Shown here piece by piece: positions 52,236 to 61,279 of a stretch of DNA of 61,750 bases (its first letter is position 1; each line of letters starts with the position of its first letter). The notes below the pieces were generated by a model. The model worked only from the letters and a program-made list of their open reading frames with translations. It searched no databases and had not been told where the DNA came from. Source of the DNA: Acidocella sp. (GTDB taxonomy: Bacteria; Pseudomonadota; Alphaproteobacteria; Acetobacterales; Acetobacteraceae); NCBI GenBank assembly GCA_026224875.1, contig JAMFRU010000002.1:1-61750 (forward strand), written 5' to 3'. A program made the translations under genes and the position numbers.

Positions 52236-53332
52236 AAAAATATCTCGCCTTGGTTTTATGCGGCGTTTTGGCAGCCCCTCGTGCAGCACAGGCTGATTCC
52301 ACCACCATCAGCCAGCTGGTGAGCGTGGCGGGCGCACCGACCAATCAGCTATACGGCTATGGCCTGGTGGTCGGCCTGCCGGGCACGGGGGACCAGACGA
52401 CGCAGGTACCGTATACGCAACAATCCATCCTCAACATGCTGCGCAACATGGGCATTGCTTTGCCCAACGTGACCACGATGCAGCCCGATGACGTTGCTTC
52501 GGTAATGGTAACCGCCGAGGTGCCGGCTTTCGCCCATTCCGGGCAACATGCGGATGTCACGGTTTCGGCCGTGGGCAATGCCGCCTCGCTCGCGGGCGGT
52601 GTGCTGCTGCCAACACCGTTGCGAGGCGGCAATGGAACCATCTACGCCCAGGCACAGGGCCCGCTGCTGGTGAGCGGCTTTGCGACCAGCGCCGGCGGCA
52701 ACAGCACCAGCGTGAATGTACCCACCGTGGGCACGCTCCCGGGCGGGGCGATATTGGCGACAACGATTCCGGCGGTGTTCAGCATCAATGGCGGCTCGGC
52801 TTTGCTGCTCAACACGCCGAGCTATCAAACCGCACAACAGATTACCGATGTGATCAACGCGGCCTATGGCGGCAATACCGCCAGCGCCGTCTCGCCCGGC
52901 GAGGTGGATATAACCGCGAACGGGCAGGACCCAATGCGGTTCATGTCCGGCGTACTTGGCCTGCCCATTACCCCGCCGCAGCAGGCGCCCACCATCATCG
53001 TGGATGCGCAGAGCGGCACGATTGTGATGAATGCCGGGGTCACGCTCGGGCCCGCCGTGGTCAGCCATGGCGATCTAACCGTGAACATCCAAACACAAAA
53101 TCAGGTGAGCCAGCCTGGACCGTTCAGCAATGGCCAGACCGTCGGCGTGCAGAATTCGGTGGTGAGCGCCAAGCAGGGCAAGTCCCAGGTAATTGCCTTG
53201 CCGAAAGCAGCAACCTTGCAGGATGTGGCGGCAGCGCTGAATGCGGTGGGGGCGACACCGTCCGATCTCATCGCCATCATCCAGGCGCTGAAGCAGGCCG
53301 GTGCCATCAACGGCACTATCAAGGTGATATGA
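52232..53332 (+). CDS. flgI: Flagellar P-ring protein FlgI
   Basis: The 366-residue protein has a signal peptide (LKKYLALVLCGVLAAPRAAQ) and the FlgI motif LYGYGLVVGLPGTGDQTTQV. Further on come MQPDDVASVMVTAEVPAFAH and the C-terminal IALPKAATLQDVAAALNAVG. It starts with TTG at 52232 overlapping the flgH stop. It forms the periplasmic P ring and depends on FlgA. Confidence 0.95.
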   Translation: MKKYLALVLCGVLAAPRAAQADSTTISQLVSVAGAPTNQLYGYGLVVGLPGTGDQTTQVPYTQQSILNMLRNMGIALPNVTTMQPDDVASVMVTAEVPAFAHSGQHADVTVSAVGNAASLAGGVLLPTPLRGGNGTIYAQAQGPLLVSGFATSAGGNSTSVNVPTVGTLPGGAILATTIPAVFSINGGSALLLNTPSYQTAQQITDVINAAYGGNTASAVSPGEVDITANGQDPMRFMSGVLGLPITPPQQAPTIIVDAQSGTIVMNAGVTLGPAVVSHGDLTVNIQTQNQVSQPGPFSNGQTVGVQNSVVSAKQGKSQVIALPKAATLQDVAAALNAVGATPSDLIAIIQALKQAGAINGTIKVI

Positions 53333-54243
53333 TGATGCCCCTCTCTGCACAACTGACAGCGCGAAACACGCCCTCGCTAAACACAACTGCGCAAAATACA
53401 CCCACGGCAAAGCCTGGCGTGGCAGCCACGGTGCAGCATATGACTGGCATGCTGTGGTACCAGATGCTGAGTGCGATGAACGCCAATGGGCTGAGCCCGG
53501 ATACGCTCGGCACCGGCGGCGATAATTTCCAGAGCATGTTTTTATGGAACGTGGCGCAGAATGATTTCGGCAAATACGACACCGGGCTGACCGCCGCCGC
53601 TACGCGCCAGATTGGCGGGGGTGCAGCGTCTGATACGGCGGCAACCGAGGCCGTGCCACCGGAAATTGTTACACCTTTGGCGCAGATTTTGCCCAGCGCC
53701 GAACCCGTGCAAATGCAGGCAATAGACGCAGTACCGGCAATAGCGGCCTCCGGCGATCTGATCTCCCAGGCCAAATCTTTTGCTAAAACGATATGGCCGC
53801 AGATTACCCAGGCGGCTCAAACATTGGGTGTGCCAGCCGTGGCTGTTCTCGCGCAAACCGCGCTGGAAACCGGCTGGGGTGCCTCGGCGCCGGGCAATAA
53901 TCTGTTCGGCGTTAAAGCCGCGGATGGGCAGGCCGGCAGCAACCGCGCCACGCATGAAATGGTGGATGGCGTGCTGACGCCGCAAAGCGCCAGCTTCCGC
54001 GATTATAGCAGCGCGGCGGATGCGGTGAATGATTATATCGGCTTGATCCAATCCGGCTTCCAGAGTGCTGCCGGCCAGGCGACCGTGGCCGGGTTTGCCC
54101 AGGCGCTGCAGGCCGGCGGCTACGCAACAGACCAGAGCTATGCAGCAAAAATCGTGAATATCGCCCAATCTCCGCTCATGGCGCAGGTCCTGCAAGCCAT
54201 TGGCGCCTCCCCCACGCAGGCCAGCACAATAGGTGGACAATGA
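53329..54243 (+). CDS. flgJ: Flagellar rod-cap/peptidoglycan hydrolase FlgJ
   Basis: The 304-residue protein has an N-terminal rod-binding domain (MTGMLWYQMLSAMNANGLSP) and a C-terminal glucosaminidase domain starting about residue 145 (TLGVPAVAVLAQTALETGWG, NNLFGVKA). Glu in ALETGWG is the likely catalytic residue. It opens the cell wall for the rod. Many alphaproteobacterial FlgJ proteins lack the hydrolase domain. It overlaps flgI and flgK by 4 bases. Confidence 0.9.
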   Translation: MMMPLSAQLTARNTPSLNTTAQNTPTAKPGVAATVQHMTGMLWYQMLSAMNANGLSPDTLGTGGDNFQSMFLWNVAQNDFGKYDTGLTAAATRQIGGGAASDTAATEAVPPEIVTPLAQILPSAEPVQMQAIDAVPAIAASGDLISQAKSFAKTIWPQITQAAQTLGVPAVAVLAQTALETGWGASAPGNNLFGVKAADGQAGSNRATHEMVDGVLTPQSASFRDYSSAADAVNDYIGLIQSGFQSAAGQATVAGFAQALQAGGYATDQSYAAKIVNIAQSPLMAQVLQAIGASPTQASTIGGQ

Positions 54244-56165
54244 GCGGCATTACCAACGCCATCAATACGGCTCTTTCGGGCCTGCAACTTTTCGAGGCCG
54301 GGATTTCGACGGTTTCCAACAACCTCGCCAATGCCGGCACGAGCGGCTATGCGGAGGAGAGCGTGAATGCCCAGACCGCAACCGGCACGCCGGGCCAGCC
54401 CGGGGCCGGGGTGGAGGCTGCAACCATCACCCGCGCCGCCTCCGGCTTTGCCGCGGCGCAACTGCGCAATGCCAATGCCGCCAATGCCGCCGCCACGGCG
54501 CAGTCCACCGCACTCACCAGCATCTCGAATGCGCTGACGAATAACGGCAACATTCAAACCTCCATGAACCAGTTCTTCCAGGACATCAGCACGCTGGCGG
54601 CCAACCCCACCAGTGCCGCGCAACGCCAGACCGTGCTGGCCGATGCACAGACCGTGACAAGCTCGTTCCAGAGCGCTGCCAGCGTTATCAACGACACCAT
54701 TACCGGTGCCAGCACAACGCTGACGCAAAGCGTGAGCTCAGCGAATAACCTGCTCAATCAGCTTGCCGCGATCAATAAAAGCCTGGTGGCATCTCCCAAC
54801 CAGCCGAGCCTGCTGGACCAGCAACAAGCGGCGCTGAATTCACTGTCGAGTCTGCTCCCCGTAAGCGTGCTACCGCAGCCCAATGGCTCGGTGATCGTAA
54901 CAACTGGTGGCACCGTGCTGCTGGACCAGAGCGGGACGCAGGCCCTGGCCGCCACCAGCACCAATCCGCCGGCGGTAACGGCTGGCAATAATGCCACGCC
55001 GGTGCCCGCCAGCAGCGCCGACGGCGCGGTGGGCGGGGCCATCAGCACCATCGAATCCGGCAATGCGGCTTTGCAAAGTCTCGGTGCCCTGGCTACAGTT
55101 TTTGCAGCCCAGGTGAATACGGCCCAGGCCGAGGGGCTAACCCCGAGCGCGACCCCAGGCCAGGCTTTGTTCTCCGTGCCGGCACCAACCGCCACCGCCG
55201 CCAGCACCAATACCGGCGGTGCCACCATTACCGCGCAAATCGCCAATGCCGCGGCTTTACCCATCGATGGCGGGCCGTTTACGCTGAGCTACAATGGCAC
55301 GGCCTGGAGTGCGCAGGACCAAGCCAGCGGGCTGAGTTATGCCGTGTCCGGCACACCGCCCAGTTTTGCCGGTGTTTCCTTTGCGGTAACCGGGACAGCG
55401 GCGGCAGGCGACAGCTTCACCGTGAACCCCGCCCCCAACGCCGCCACCGGCCTTATCGTTTCGGCGGTGAACACCAACGATATAGCGGCATCCGACCCTT
55501 ATGTCGGTACGCCGGGCACGCTGCAGAGCAATGGCGCCATCTCCGACACGAATGCCGGCACCATCAGCACCGGCACCGATGTGGTGACCGGCACGCCGGC
55601 CTCCGGTGCCGCGATCATTCCCGCCAGCTATTACGGGCAAGATCTGCAACTTAATTTTACCTCGGCAACCAATTATACCGTATCCACCACTGCCGCCCCC
55701 GGCACGGCGATTGCCAGCGGTACGCTGGGGGGTAATGGCGGCAATGTGGCAATTGCCTATCCGGCGGGCGCGGCCTCCGGGCAATACTGGCAACTGCCGG
55801 TCAGCGGCACGCCGGCTGTGGGTGATGTGCTCACGCTTACCTCCGGCGGCTCCTCCAGCGGCAGCAACGCCCAGCGCATGGCGACATTATGGACCACGCC
55901 CAGCACCACCACTGCCGGCACGCTGGAGCAGGCGGTAATCGGGCTTTCCACGGGCCTCGGCGCCAACGCGCAGGCAGCACAGCAGCTGGCCACCGCCACC
56001 ACGGGCCAAGTAACCACCACCACCGCGAACCTGCAAACCGTGGCCGGGGTGGATACCGACCAGCAGGCGGTGATTTTAACCAATTACAGCCAGGCCTATC
56101 AGGCGGCCGCGCAGGCCATCTCCTCCGCGCACACCATGTTCGAATCCCTGCTTTCAGCTGTCTGA
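54240..56165 (+). CDS. flgK: Flagellar hook-filament junction protein FlgK
   Basis: The 641-residue protein has the rod-type N-terminus LQLFEAGISTVSNNLANAGT and SGYAEESV, long Ala/Ser-rich coils, a large Thr/Gly/Ala-rich middle region (about 330-560) and the C-terminal coil ILTNYSQAYQAAAQAISSAH. It connects hook and filament with FlgL. It overlaps flgJ. Confidence 0.93.
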   Translation: MSGITNAINTALSGLQLFEAGISTVSNNLANAGTSGYAEESVNAQTATGTPGQPGAGVEAATITRAASGFAAAQLRNANAANAAATAQSTALTSISNALTNNGNIQTSMNQFFQDISTLAANPTSAAQRQTVLADAQTVTSSFQSAASVINDTITGASTTLTQSVSSANNLLNQLAAINKSLVASPNQPSLLDQQQAALNSLSSLLPVSVLPQPNGSVIVTTGGTVLLDQSGTQALAATSTNPPAVTAGNNATPVPASSADGAVGGAISTIESGNAALQSLGALATVFAAQVNTAQAEGLTPSATPGQALFSVPAPTATAASTNTGGATITAQIANAAALPIDGGPFTLSYNGTAWSAQDQASGLSYAVSGTPPSFAGVSFAVTGTAAAGDSFTVNPAPNAATGLIVSAVNTNDIAASDPYVGTPGTLQSNGAISDTNAGTISTGTDVVTGTPASGAAIIPASYYGQDLQLNFTSATNYTVSTTAAPGTAIASGTLGGNGGNVAIAYPAGAASGQYWQLPVSGTPAVGDVLTLTSGGSSSGSNAQRMATLWTTPSTTTAGTLEQAVIGLSTGLGANAQAAQQLATATTGQVTTTTANLQTVAGVDTDQQAVILTNYSQAYQAAAQAISSAHTMFESLLSAV

Positions 56166-56188
56166 TTTAAACCATCTAAGGCATAATC

Positions 56189-56644
56189 ATGAAAAAAATC
56201 ATTCTGATTGCCGTCACCGCCGTTGTTTTGCTGGGCGGCGGCATTGGCGGCGTGTTCGCCTATCTCTCCCTGCACCATCCCAAGCAGGCAGCCAAAACAC
56301 TGCCCAAGCCGATCTATTTCGCGCAGCTGGGCGACATCGTGGTCACCGTGCCGGCGGATACGAGTGATCCGACCTCGACCTATGTGCAGATCACCCTGCA
56401 GTTTTCCAGTTTCGATACGAATGCATTAACGAGTTTCGACAATCTCCAGCCGATCATCAAATCTCAGGTGATTGCGCTGCTGATGGAAAAGTCGGCGAAA
56501 GAGTTGATGGACCCGGCAACGCATGATGCGCTGTCCAAATCATGCCTCACCATCGCCAATCAGGTACTGAACAAGGCGGCCAATTACACCCCGCCCAACC
56601 CGTTCACCGCGGCCTATATCACCAATCTCGTCGAGCAGAATTAG
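56189..56644 (+). CDS. fliL: Flagellar basal body-associated protein FliL
   Basis: The 151-residue protein has one N-terminal membrane helix (IILIAVTAVVLLGGGIGGVF) and a periplasmic FliL domain (YVQITLQFSSFDTNALTSF, QPIIKSQVIALLMEKSAKEL). FliL supports the stator. The next gene starts on its stop. Confidence 0.9.
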   Translation: MKKIILIAVTAVVLLGGGIGGVFAYLSLHHPKQAAKTLPKPIYFAQLGDIVVTVPADTSDPTSTYVQITLQFSSFDTNALTSFDNLQPIIKSQVIALLMEKSAKELMDPATHDALSKSCLTIANQVLNKAANYTPPNPFTAAYITNLVEQN

Positions 56645-56928
56645 TGGATACCACCGGTCTGCCGCAGGCGGGATCAACAATCGCTTCGCTGCTCGCGATA
56701 TTTTTACTCCTCGGCGGGGCGGCGTTTTTGCTGCGGCGGTTTCGCGCCAATCTGCCGGGGGCGGTGAAATCTCAAGGCAGTATCAGCATCGTTGCGATCC
56801 GGGTACTCGGCGGCCAGCATTCTCTCGTGGTGGCGGAGGTGGAGGGGATAAAATTTCTCATCGGCATCAGCCGCAATGGGATGACCCCGATTGGCAAACT
56901 AAACGACGGGGAGGCTGAACGCCAATGA
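56644..56928 (+). CDS. fliO: Flagellar biosynthesis protein FliO
   Basis: The 94-residue protein has one membrane helix (TIASLLAIFLLLGGAAFLLR) and a short FliO-type cytoplasmic part (SIVAIRVLGGQHSLVVAEVE). GTG at 56644 overlaps the fliL stop by one base. FliO helps FliP assemble. It overlaps fliP by 4 bases. Confidence 0.85.
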   Translation: MDTTGLPQAGSTIASLLAIFLLLGGAAFLLRRFRANLPGAVKSQGSISIVAIRVLGGQHSLVVAEVEGIKFLIGISRNGMTPIGKLNDGEAERQ

Positions 56929-57611
56929 CTGACCCTACCCTCACTCTAGTAAAAACACTCGCCAGCAATGGCGGTGCCAACTACTCGGTCGATGTGCAGA
57001 GCCTGCTGGTCGTCACTGCCCTCGCGTTCCTGCCGGGGTTGCTGCTGCTGATGACCTCGTTCACCCGCATCATCATCGTGCTCTCGGTGCTGCGCCAGGC
57101 TTTGGGACTGCAGACCACACCGCCAAACATGGTGCTGGCGGCACTGGCTTTGGCGCTCACCATGTTCGTAATGCGCGATGTGGTAAACCAGGAGCAGGAC
57201 AAGGCGCTCAACCCATATTTGGCCGGCCAGATCAATTTTTCGCAGGCCATTACAGCGGCCGTGCCGCCAGAACAAAATTTCATGCTGGCGCAAACGCGTA
57301 AAGCGCCACTGCATCTGTTCGTGGATTTAAGCGGCGGGCATTATGCCACGCCCAAAGACGTACCGCTGACCGTACTGGTGCCGGCCTTCGCCACGTCCGA
57401 GTTGGAAACCGCGTTCCAAATCTCGTTTCTCATCTACATCCCCTTCGTGCTGATCGATCTCGCGGTGGCCTCCATACTGATGTCGCTCGGCATGATCATG
57501 GTCTCGCCCACACTCATTTCTCTACCGTTAAAACTGCTGGTGTTTGTCTCCATCCATGGCTGGGTGCTGGTGCTGGGCACGCTTGCGAATAGTTTCGTAG
57601 CCAGCAGCTGA
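56925..57611 (+). CDS. fliP: Flagellar export gate protein FliP
   Basis: The 228-residue protein has FliP blocks LLLLMTSFTRIIIVLSVLRQ, VPAFATSELETAFQISFLIY and ASILMSLGMIMVSPTLISLP, with four membrane segments. It is a pore component. There is no clear long cleaved signal. Its stop is shared with the fliQ start. Confidence 0.95.
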   Translation: MTDPTLTLVKTLASNGGANYSVDVQSLLVVTALAFLPGLLLLMTSFTRIIIVLSVLRQALGLQTTPPNMVLAALALALTMFVMRDVVNQEQDKALNPYLAGQINFSQAITAAVPPEQNFMLAQTRKAPLHLFVDLSGGHYATPKDVPLTVLVPAFATSELETAFQISFLIYIPFVLIDLAVASILMSLGMIMVSPTLISLPLKLLVFVSIHGWVLVLGTLANSFVASS

Positions 57612-57886
57612 TGCCGCTTTATATCACACTGCTGCATATCGTGTTTTCCACCGAGCTCGCCGTGCTCACCCCCATCATCGCGTTGCTGCTGGCGGTGGGG
57701 TTCGTTACCTCCTTCATCCAGGCCGCGTTGCAGATCGAGGATGCAACCTTCGCACTGCTGCCGAAAACCATCGCCATGGTCTTCATCGCTTTGGCCGGCG
57801 GGTTTGGCATGCTCGCGGGGTTCGAGCGGCTGGCCTGCGCCTTCATCATCCACGCGCCCGCACTACTGCAGCAATCATGGTACTAA
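57611..57886 (+). CDS. fliQ: Flagellar export gate protein FliQ, copy 2
   Basis: The 91-residue protein has two hydrophobic segments with the FliQ pattern TSFIQAALQIEDATFALLPK. It sits in the fliOPQR order and overlaps fliP and fliR. It differs from copy 1 (39678-39941) at most positions. The C-terminus is longer (HAPALLQQSWY). Which copy fills the pore, or both, is unknown. Confidence 0.88.
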   Translation: MPLYITLLHIVFSTELAVLTPIIALLLAVGFVTSFIQAALQIEDATFALLPKTIAMVFIALAGGFGMLAGFERLACAFIIHAPALLQQSWY

Positions 57887-58644
57887 GCGAAGCAAATGTG
57901 ATGCTCTGGCTTGGCCATTTCCTCTGGCCGTTTCTGCGCATCACCGGCCTGTTTCTCACTGCACCTCTATACAGCTCGCCACTCATCCCCGGCATGGTGA
58001 AGTCGCTGATGGCGGCGGGCTTTGCTGCCTGCCTCGCATTATGGCTGCCCAACCTGCCGCCCTTCCCGGCCGACGCGCCCGCCGCCATTTTTGCCGCCAT
58101 GACGCAGATTGCCTACGGCGCGCTGCTCGGCATCACCATGCAAATCGTCGTGGCCGCCATTTCCAGCGCCGGCGAGATTGCGGGGCTGGCGATGGGCCTC
58201 TCTTTCGCCGAGCTGCAATTCCGCCAATCGGCCGGCGCCACACCGGTGCTGTACGACATCATGGTTTGGGCCGGGCTGCTCGGCTTCATGGCGGCGGGCG
58301 GGCCGATATGGATGTTTGCGGCACTGGCACATTCCTTCGCGCATGGCATCACCGTGGCACCGCTCAGCTCCTGGGTGGCGCTGAGCATGCTCGGCGGCAC
58401 ATTGTTCAGCACCGCCGTGGCACTCGCTCTGCCGGTGCTGGCGGTATCACTCGCGGTAAACGTTACGGTCGGCCTGGCCACCGTGTTTGCACCCAGCCTC
58501 AACCTGCTCAGCATCGGCTTTCCGCTGCTCATTCTGGCCGGGCTATGGGTGATGCTGGCGAGCCTGCCGGCGGTCGGCCCCGCCGCCGCGCATCTCACCG
58601 ATATCTGCATGCGAACACTGACCGTGATGCTTCCGCATGAGTGA
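57877..58644 (+). CDS. fliR: Flagellar export gate protein FliR
   Basis: The 255-residue protein has six hydrophobic segments and the FliR block FLRITGLFLTAPLYSSPLIP, with EIAGLAMGLSFAELQFRQSA. It is one copy per pore. Its start overlaps fliQ by ten bases. Confidence 0.93.
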   Translation: MVLSEANVMLWLGHFLWPFLRITGLFLTAPLYSSPLIPGMVKSLMAAGFAACLALWLPNLPPFPADAPAAIFAAMTQIAYGALLGITMQIVVAAISSAGEIAGLAMGLSFAELQFRQSAGATPVLYDIMVWAGLLGFMAAGGPIWMFAALAHSFAHGITVAPLSSWVALSMLGGTLFSTAVALALPVLAVSLAVNVTVGLATVFAPSLNLLSIGFPLLILAGLWVMLASLPAVGPAAAHLTDICMRTLTVMLPHE

Positions 58645-58650
58645 GCCAGC

Positions 58651-59763
58651 ATGAGTGAATCATCAGGCGACAAAAAACATGACCCGACCGAACGCCGCCT
58701 GCGCGAGGCAGCAAACCGCGGCGATGTAGGGCGCTCCACCGAACTGCCCAAAGCCGCCGTGGTGGTGGCAACAACCTTGTTTACGCTCAGCTCGGCGGCC
58801 GCCATCGGCGCGCAACTGCTGGGCGAATTTGCCGCCATGCTGGCCAATGCCGGCACCACCACAACCGCGGCCGCAGGCGGCTGGGGGATGACGGTCATGC
58901 TTACGTTGTTTCCCTTGCTGGCCCTGGTCGCCGCCATCTCACTCTGCTCCACCCTCGTCACCGGCGGGTTTGTGTTCTCATTCTCCCTGCTCAAATTCGA
59001 TTTCTCGAAGATCATGCCGCAAACCGGGCTGGGGCAGCTGTTCTCCAAAACGGGATTTAGCGAAACCGGCAAGGCCCTGGCGAAGTTCGTGGCCATCGGC
59101 GGCGTGGGCACCGTGGCCATCTGGACCAGGCAGTCCGATTTCGCCGCCCTGGCCACTTTGCCCTATCCCAGTTTCGGCCCCGTCATCGCGCTCACATTGC
59201 AAATCGTCACCGCCATATGCCTGGTACTGGTGGCCCTGGCGGGCCTCGATGCCGGGCTGCAATACTGGCTGCACCGGCAAAAACTGCGCATGTCCGATGC
59301 CGAAATCCGCGAAGAGATGAAGGATTCGGGCGGCAACCCGCATGTAAAGTCGCGCCAGCGCATGCTCGCCCGCAAAATGGCCCGGGCCCGGCAGATGACC
59401 AAAATCGCCGAAGCCTCCGTCATCGTCACCAACCCCACGCATTATGCCTGCGCCATCCGCTACCGCCGCGGCGCGGACAGGGCGCCGATGCTGCTGGCCA
59501 AAGGCGTGGGAATGCTCGCCGAGGAGATTATCGCCAAGGGCCGAGGCTTGGGCATACCCATCGTCGAGGCGCCGCCTTTGGCCCGCGCCGTATACCGGCA
59601 TGTGGAGCCCGGCGAGCATGTACCCGTGGCCCTATACCGCGCCTGCGCCGAAGTGCTGGCCTATGTGTGGAAGATGCAACGCTGGCGCAGCCAAGGCGGG
59701 GCCAGACCGAAGCCGCCGCCGGTGCAACAGGGAGAGATCGAGGTTTCTAAGTGGGGCGTTTGA
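58651..59763 (+). CDS. flhB: Flagellar export switch protein FlhB
   Basis: The 370-residue protein has four membrane segments and the C-terminal autocleavage site NPTH in SVIVTNPTHYACAIRYRRGA. Substrate switching from hook to filament depends on this cleavage. The charged opening DKKHDPTERRLREAANRGDV is typical. It is the last gene of the plus arm. Confidence 0.95.
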   Translation: MSESSGDKKHDPTERRLREAANRGDVGRSTELPKAAVVVATTLFTLSSAAAIGAQLLGEFAAMLANAGTTTTAAAGGWGMTVMLTLFPLLALVAAISLCSTLVTGGFVFSFSLLKFDFSKIMPQTGLGQLFSKTGFSETGKALAKFVAIGGVGTVAIWTRQSDFAALATLPYPSFGPVIALTLQIVTAICLVLVALAGLDAGLQYWLHRQKLRMSDAEIREEMKDSGGNPHVKSRQRMLARKMARARQMTKIAEASVIVTNPTHYACAIRYRRGADRAPMLLAKGVGMLAEEIIAKGRGLGIPIVEAPPLARAVYRHVEPGEHVPVALYRACAEVLAYVWKMQRWRSQGGARPKPPPVQQGEIEVSKWGV

Positions 59764-59776
59764 CCGTGGCCCAAAG

Positions 59777-59862
59777 TAGTGAAGTTTTTTTGGGTCTGCG
59801 AAACGCGCGCCACTGGTTCGAGCGCGTTGAGCAGTACTTGTTCACAAAAAGATACTGCTTAA
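59777..59862. repeat. Dispersed intergenic repeat, copy C
   Basis: The element starts GTGAAGTTTTTTTGGGTC and runs GCGAAACGCGCGCCACTGGT then TCGAGCGCGTTGAGCAGTAC, ending AAAAAGATACTGCTT. It matches copy A (8345-8430) nearly base for base over 80 bases with scattered changes. It lies between the flhB stop and the ankyrin gene stop. Confidence 0.7.
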
Positions 59863-59863
59863 C

Positions 59864-60469
59864 CTAGTTCTTAGGCCCAAACCCCAAAAACCCAGCCTCG
59901 GGGTTCGGCGTCCCGTTCCCCGCTGCCGGCGCCACACGCGGCGCAGGTGCCGGCGGCGGATGATAAGCCGCCACCTTATTGTTACTGCCAGTGCCGTTTG
60001 GCCCGTTCAGCGTCCAGGGCGCGCCCATCGGCTCCGGGCCGCCGCCTTGGGCTGCAAGCTCATTGCGGGTTTGCAGGAGCAAAAAGGTAATGCTGGTACG
60101 GTTGAGCGCGATGGCGAGGTCGAGCGGCGTTTCGCCGAACTGGTTCTGCCCGTTCAAATCCGCGCCATGCCCCAGCGCGTTTTGCGCCGCCACATCATCA
60201 CCCTTGGTAATGGCGGCGAAAAGCGCTGTTGTAGGGTCGCCCACAACCGGTTTTTGAATCACGGGGCCTGTTGCCACGGGGGGAATGCCGCCGGCACCCG
60301 GCAAAGCGGGGGGCGCTATATCCGGTGTGCGCGCCTGCGGCTGGGGTGATGGGCCGCCGCCGGCGCCACCCATACCACCGCCCATGCCGCTACCCGACAT
60401 TTGGGCCATGGCTGGCAGAGCAGCGATACTGAAGGCAAGACCCAGCGCCAGGGTACGGAAATATGTCAT
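59864..60469 (-). CDS. Secreted ankyrin-repeat protein
   Basis: The 201-residue protein has a signal peptide (FRTLALGLAFSIAALPAMAQ), a Gly/Met/Pro-rich segment, and one or two ankyrin-type helices (ALFAAITKGDDVAAQNALGH, GADLNGQNQFGETPLDLAIA). A Pro/Gly-rich tail follows. It is likely periplasmic. The role is unknown. The ATG at 60469 has GAGAGG upstream; the frame to 60604 is shadow. Confidence 0.75.
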   Translation of the reverse strand: MTYFRTLALGLAFSIAALPAMAQMSGSGMGGGMGGAGGGPSPQPQARTPDIAPPALPGAGGIPPVATGPVIQKPVVGDPTTALFAAITKGDDVAAQNALGHGADLNGQNQFGETPLDLAIALNRTSITFLLLQTRNELAAQGGGPEPMGAPWTLNGPNGTGSNNKVAAYHPPPAPAPRVAPAAGNGTPNPEAGFLGFGPKN

Positions 60470-60527
60470 GCCAGCCTCTCTAGCCCAAGCCAGAAAGTCC
60501 GTCCATTCGCGCCGCCGTAATCTTGGA

Positions 60528-61106
60528 TTACTTCTTCTTCGCCAGCTCCTGCTGCAACCGCTCCACCTCGGCACGCAGCGCCGCGATCTCTTCCTTGTAC
60601 TCAACCGGGGGCTCCGCCACCAACGGCTCGGACTTCATCTCGGCCGGGTAGAAGGGCGTGAACAGGGTCATCGCCCGTTCCATCATCGCCAAGTTCTTGC
60701 GCCCGACCTCTTCCATGCCCGGCGGCAGAAACGGCCCCAGGGTTTTGGTCACGGTCTCGCGCACGGTTTCCTGCTGCTTGGCGAAATTGGCCATCGCCTG
60801 CTCAAGATATTTCGGCACCATATTGGGCACGTTGCTGCCGTACACGCCGATGAGCTGGCGCAGGAAATTGGTCGGCAGCAAGGCATTGCCCTTGCCTTCC
60901 TCCTCCACGATGATCTGCGTCAGCACCGTACGGGTGATATCATCCCCGGTTTTGGCGTCGTACACGATAAAATCGCGGTCCTTGCGCACCATCTCGGCCA
61001 GGTTTTCGAGGGTGATGTAGCTTGAGCTCTCGGTATTATAAAGCCGCCGGTTCGCGTATTTTTTCACGATCACAGGTTGATTCGAGGTGTCTCCCGTTGC
61101 TTTCAT
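60528..61106 (-). CDS. phaR: Polyhydroxyalkanoate synthesis repressor PhaR
   Basis: The 192-residue protein has the PHB/PHA accumulation regulator DNA-binding domain (IVKKYANRRLYNTESSSYIT) and the following LTQIIVEEEGKGNALLPTNF. A coiled-coil end (EIAALRAEVERLQQELAKKK) follows. It represses phasin and PHA genes until granules appear. The downstream plus-strand genes at 61280 and beyond fit PHA metabolism. Confidence 0.93.
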   Translation of the reverse strand: MKATGDTSNQPVIVKKYANRRLYNTESSSYITLENLAEMVRKDRDFIVYDAKTGDDITRTVLTQIIVEEEGKGNALLPTNFLRQLIGVYGSNVPNMVPKYLEQAMANFAKQQETVRETVTKTLGPFLPPGMEEVGRKNLAMMERAMTLFTPFYPAEMKSEPLVAEPPVEYKEEIAALRAEVERLQQELAKKK

Positions 61107-61279
61107 GAACTTGAGCTTCCAATCCGGTTGACTGCTATTAGGACGTTGCCCACGTATAAAAACACGAATTTTGTGCGTTGCACAGTATCATGACTGGCCT
61201 ATCCTTATGGCGGCCGCGCACAGATCGCGCTAACTGGCTCAAGCGGAACGGCAGCGGGCGAGCAGGAACCGGATGCAAC

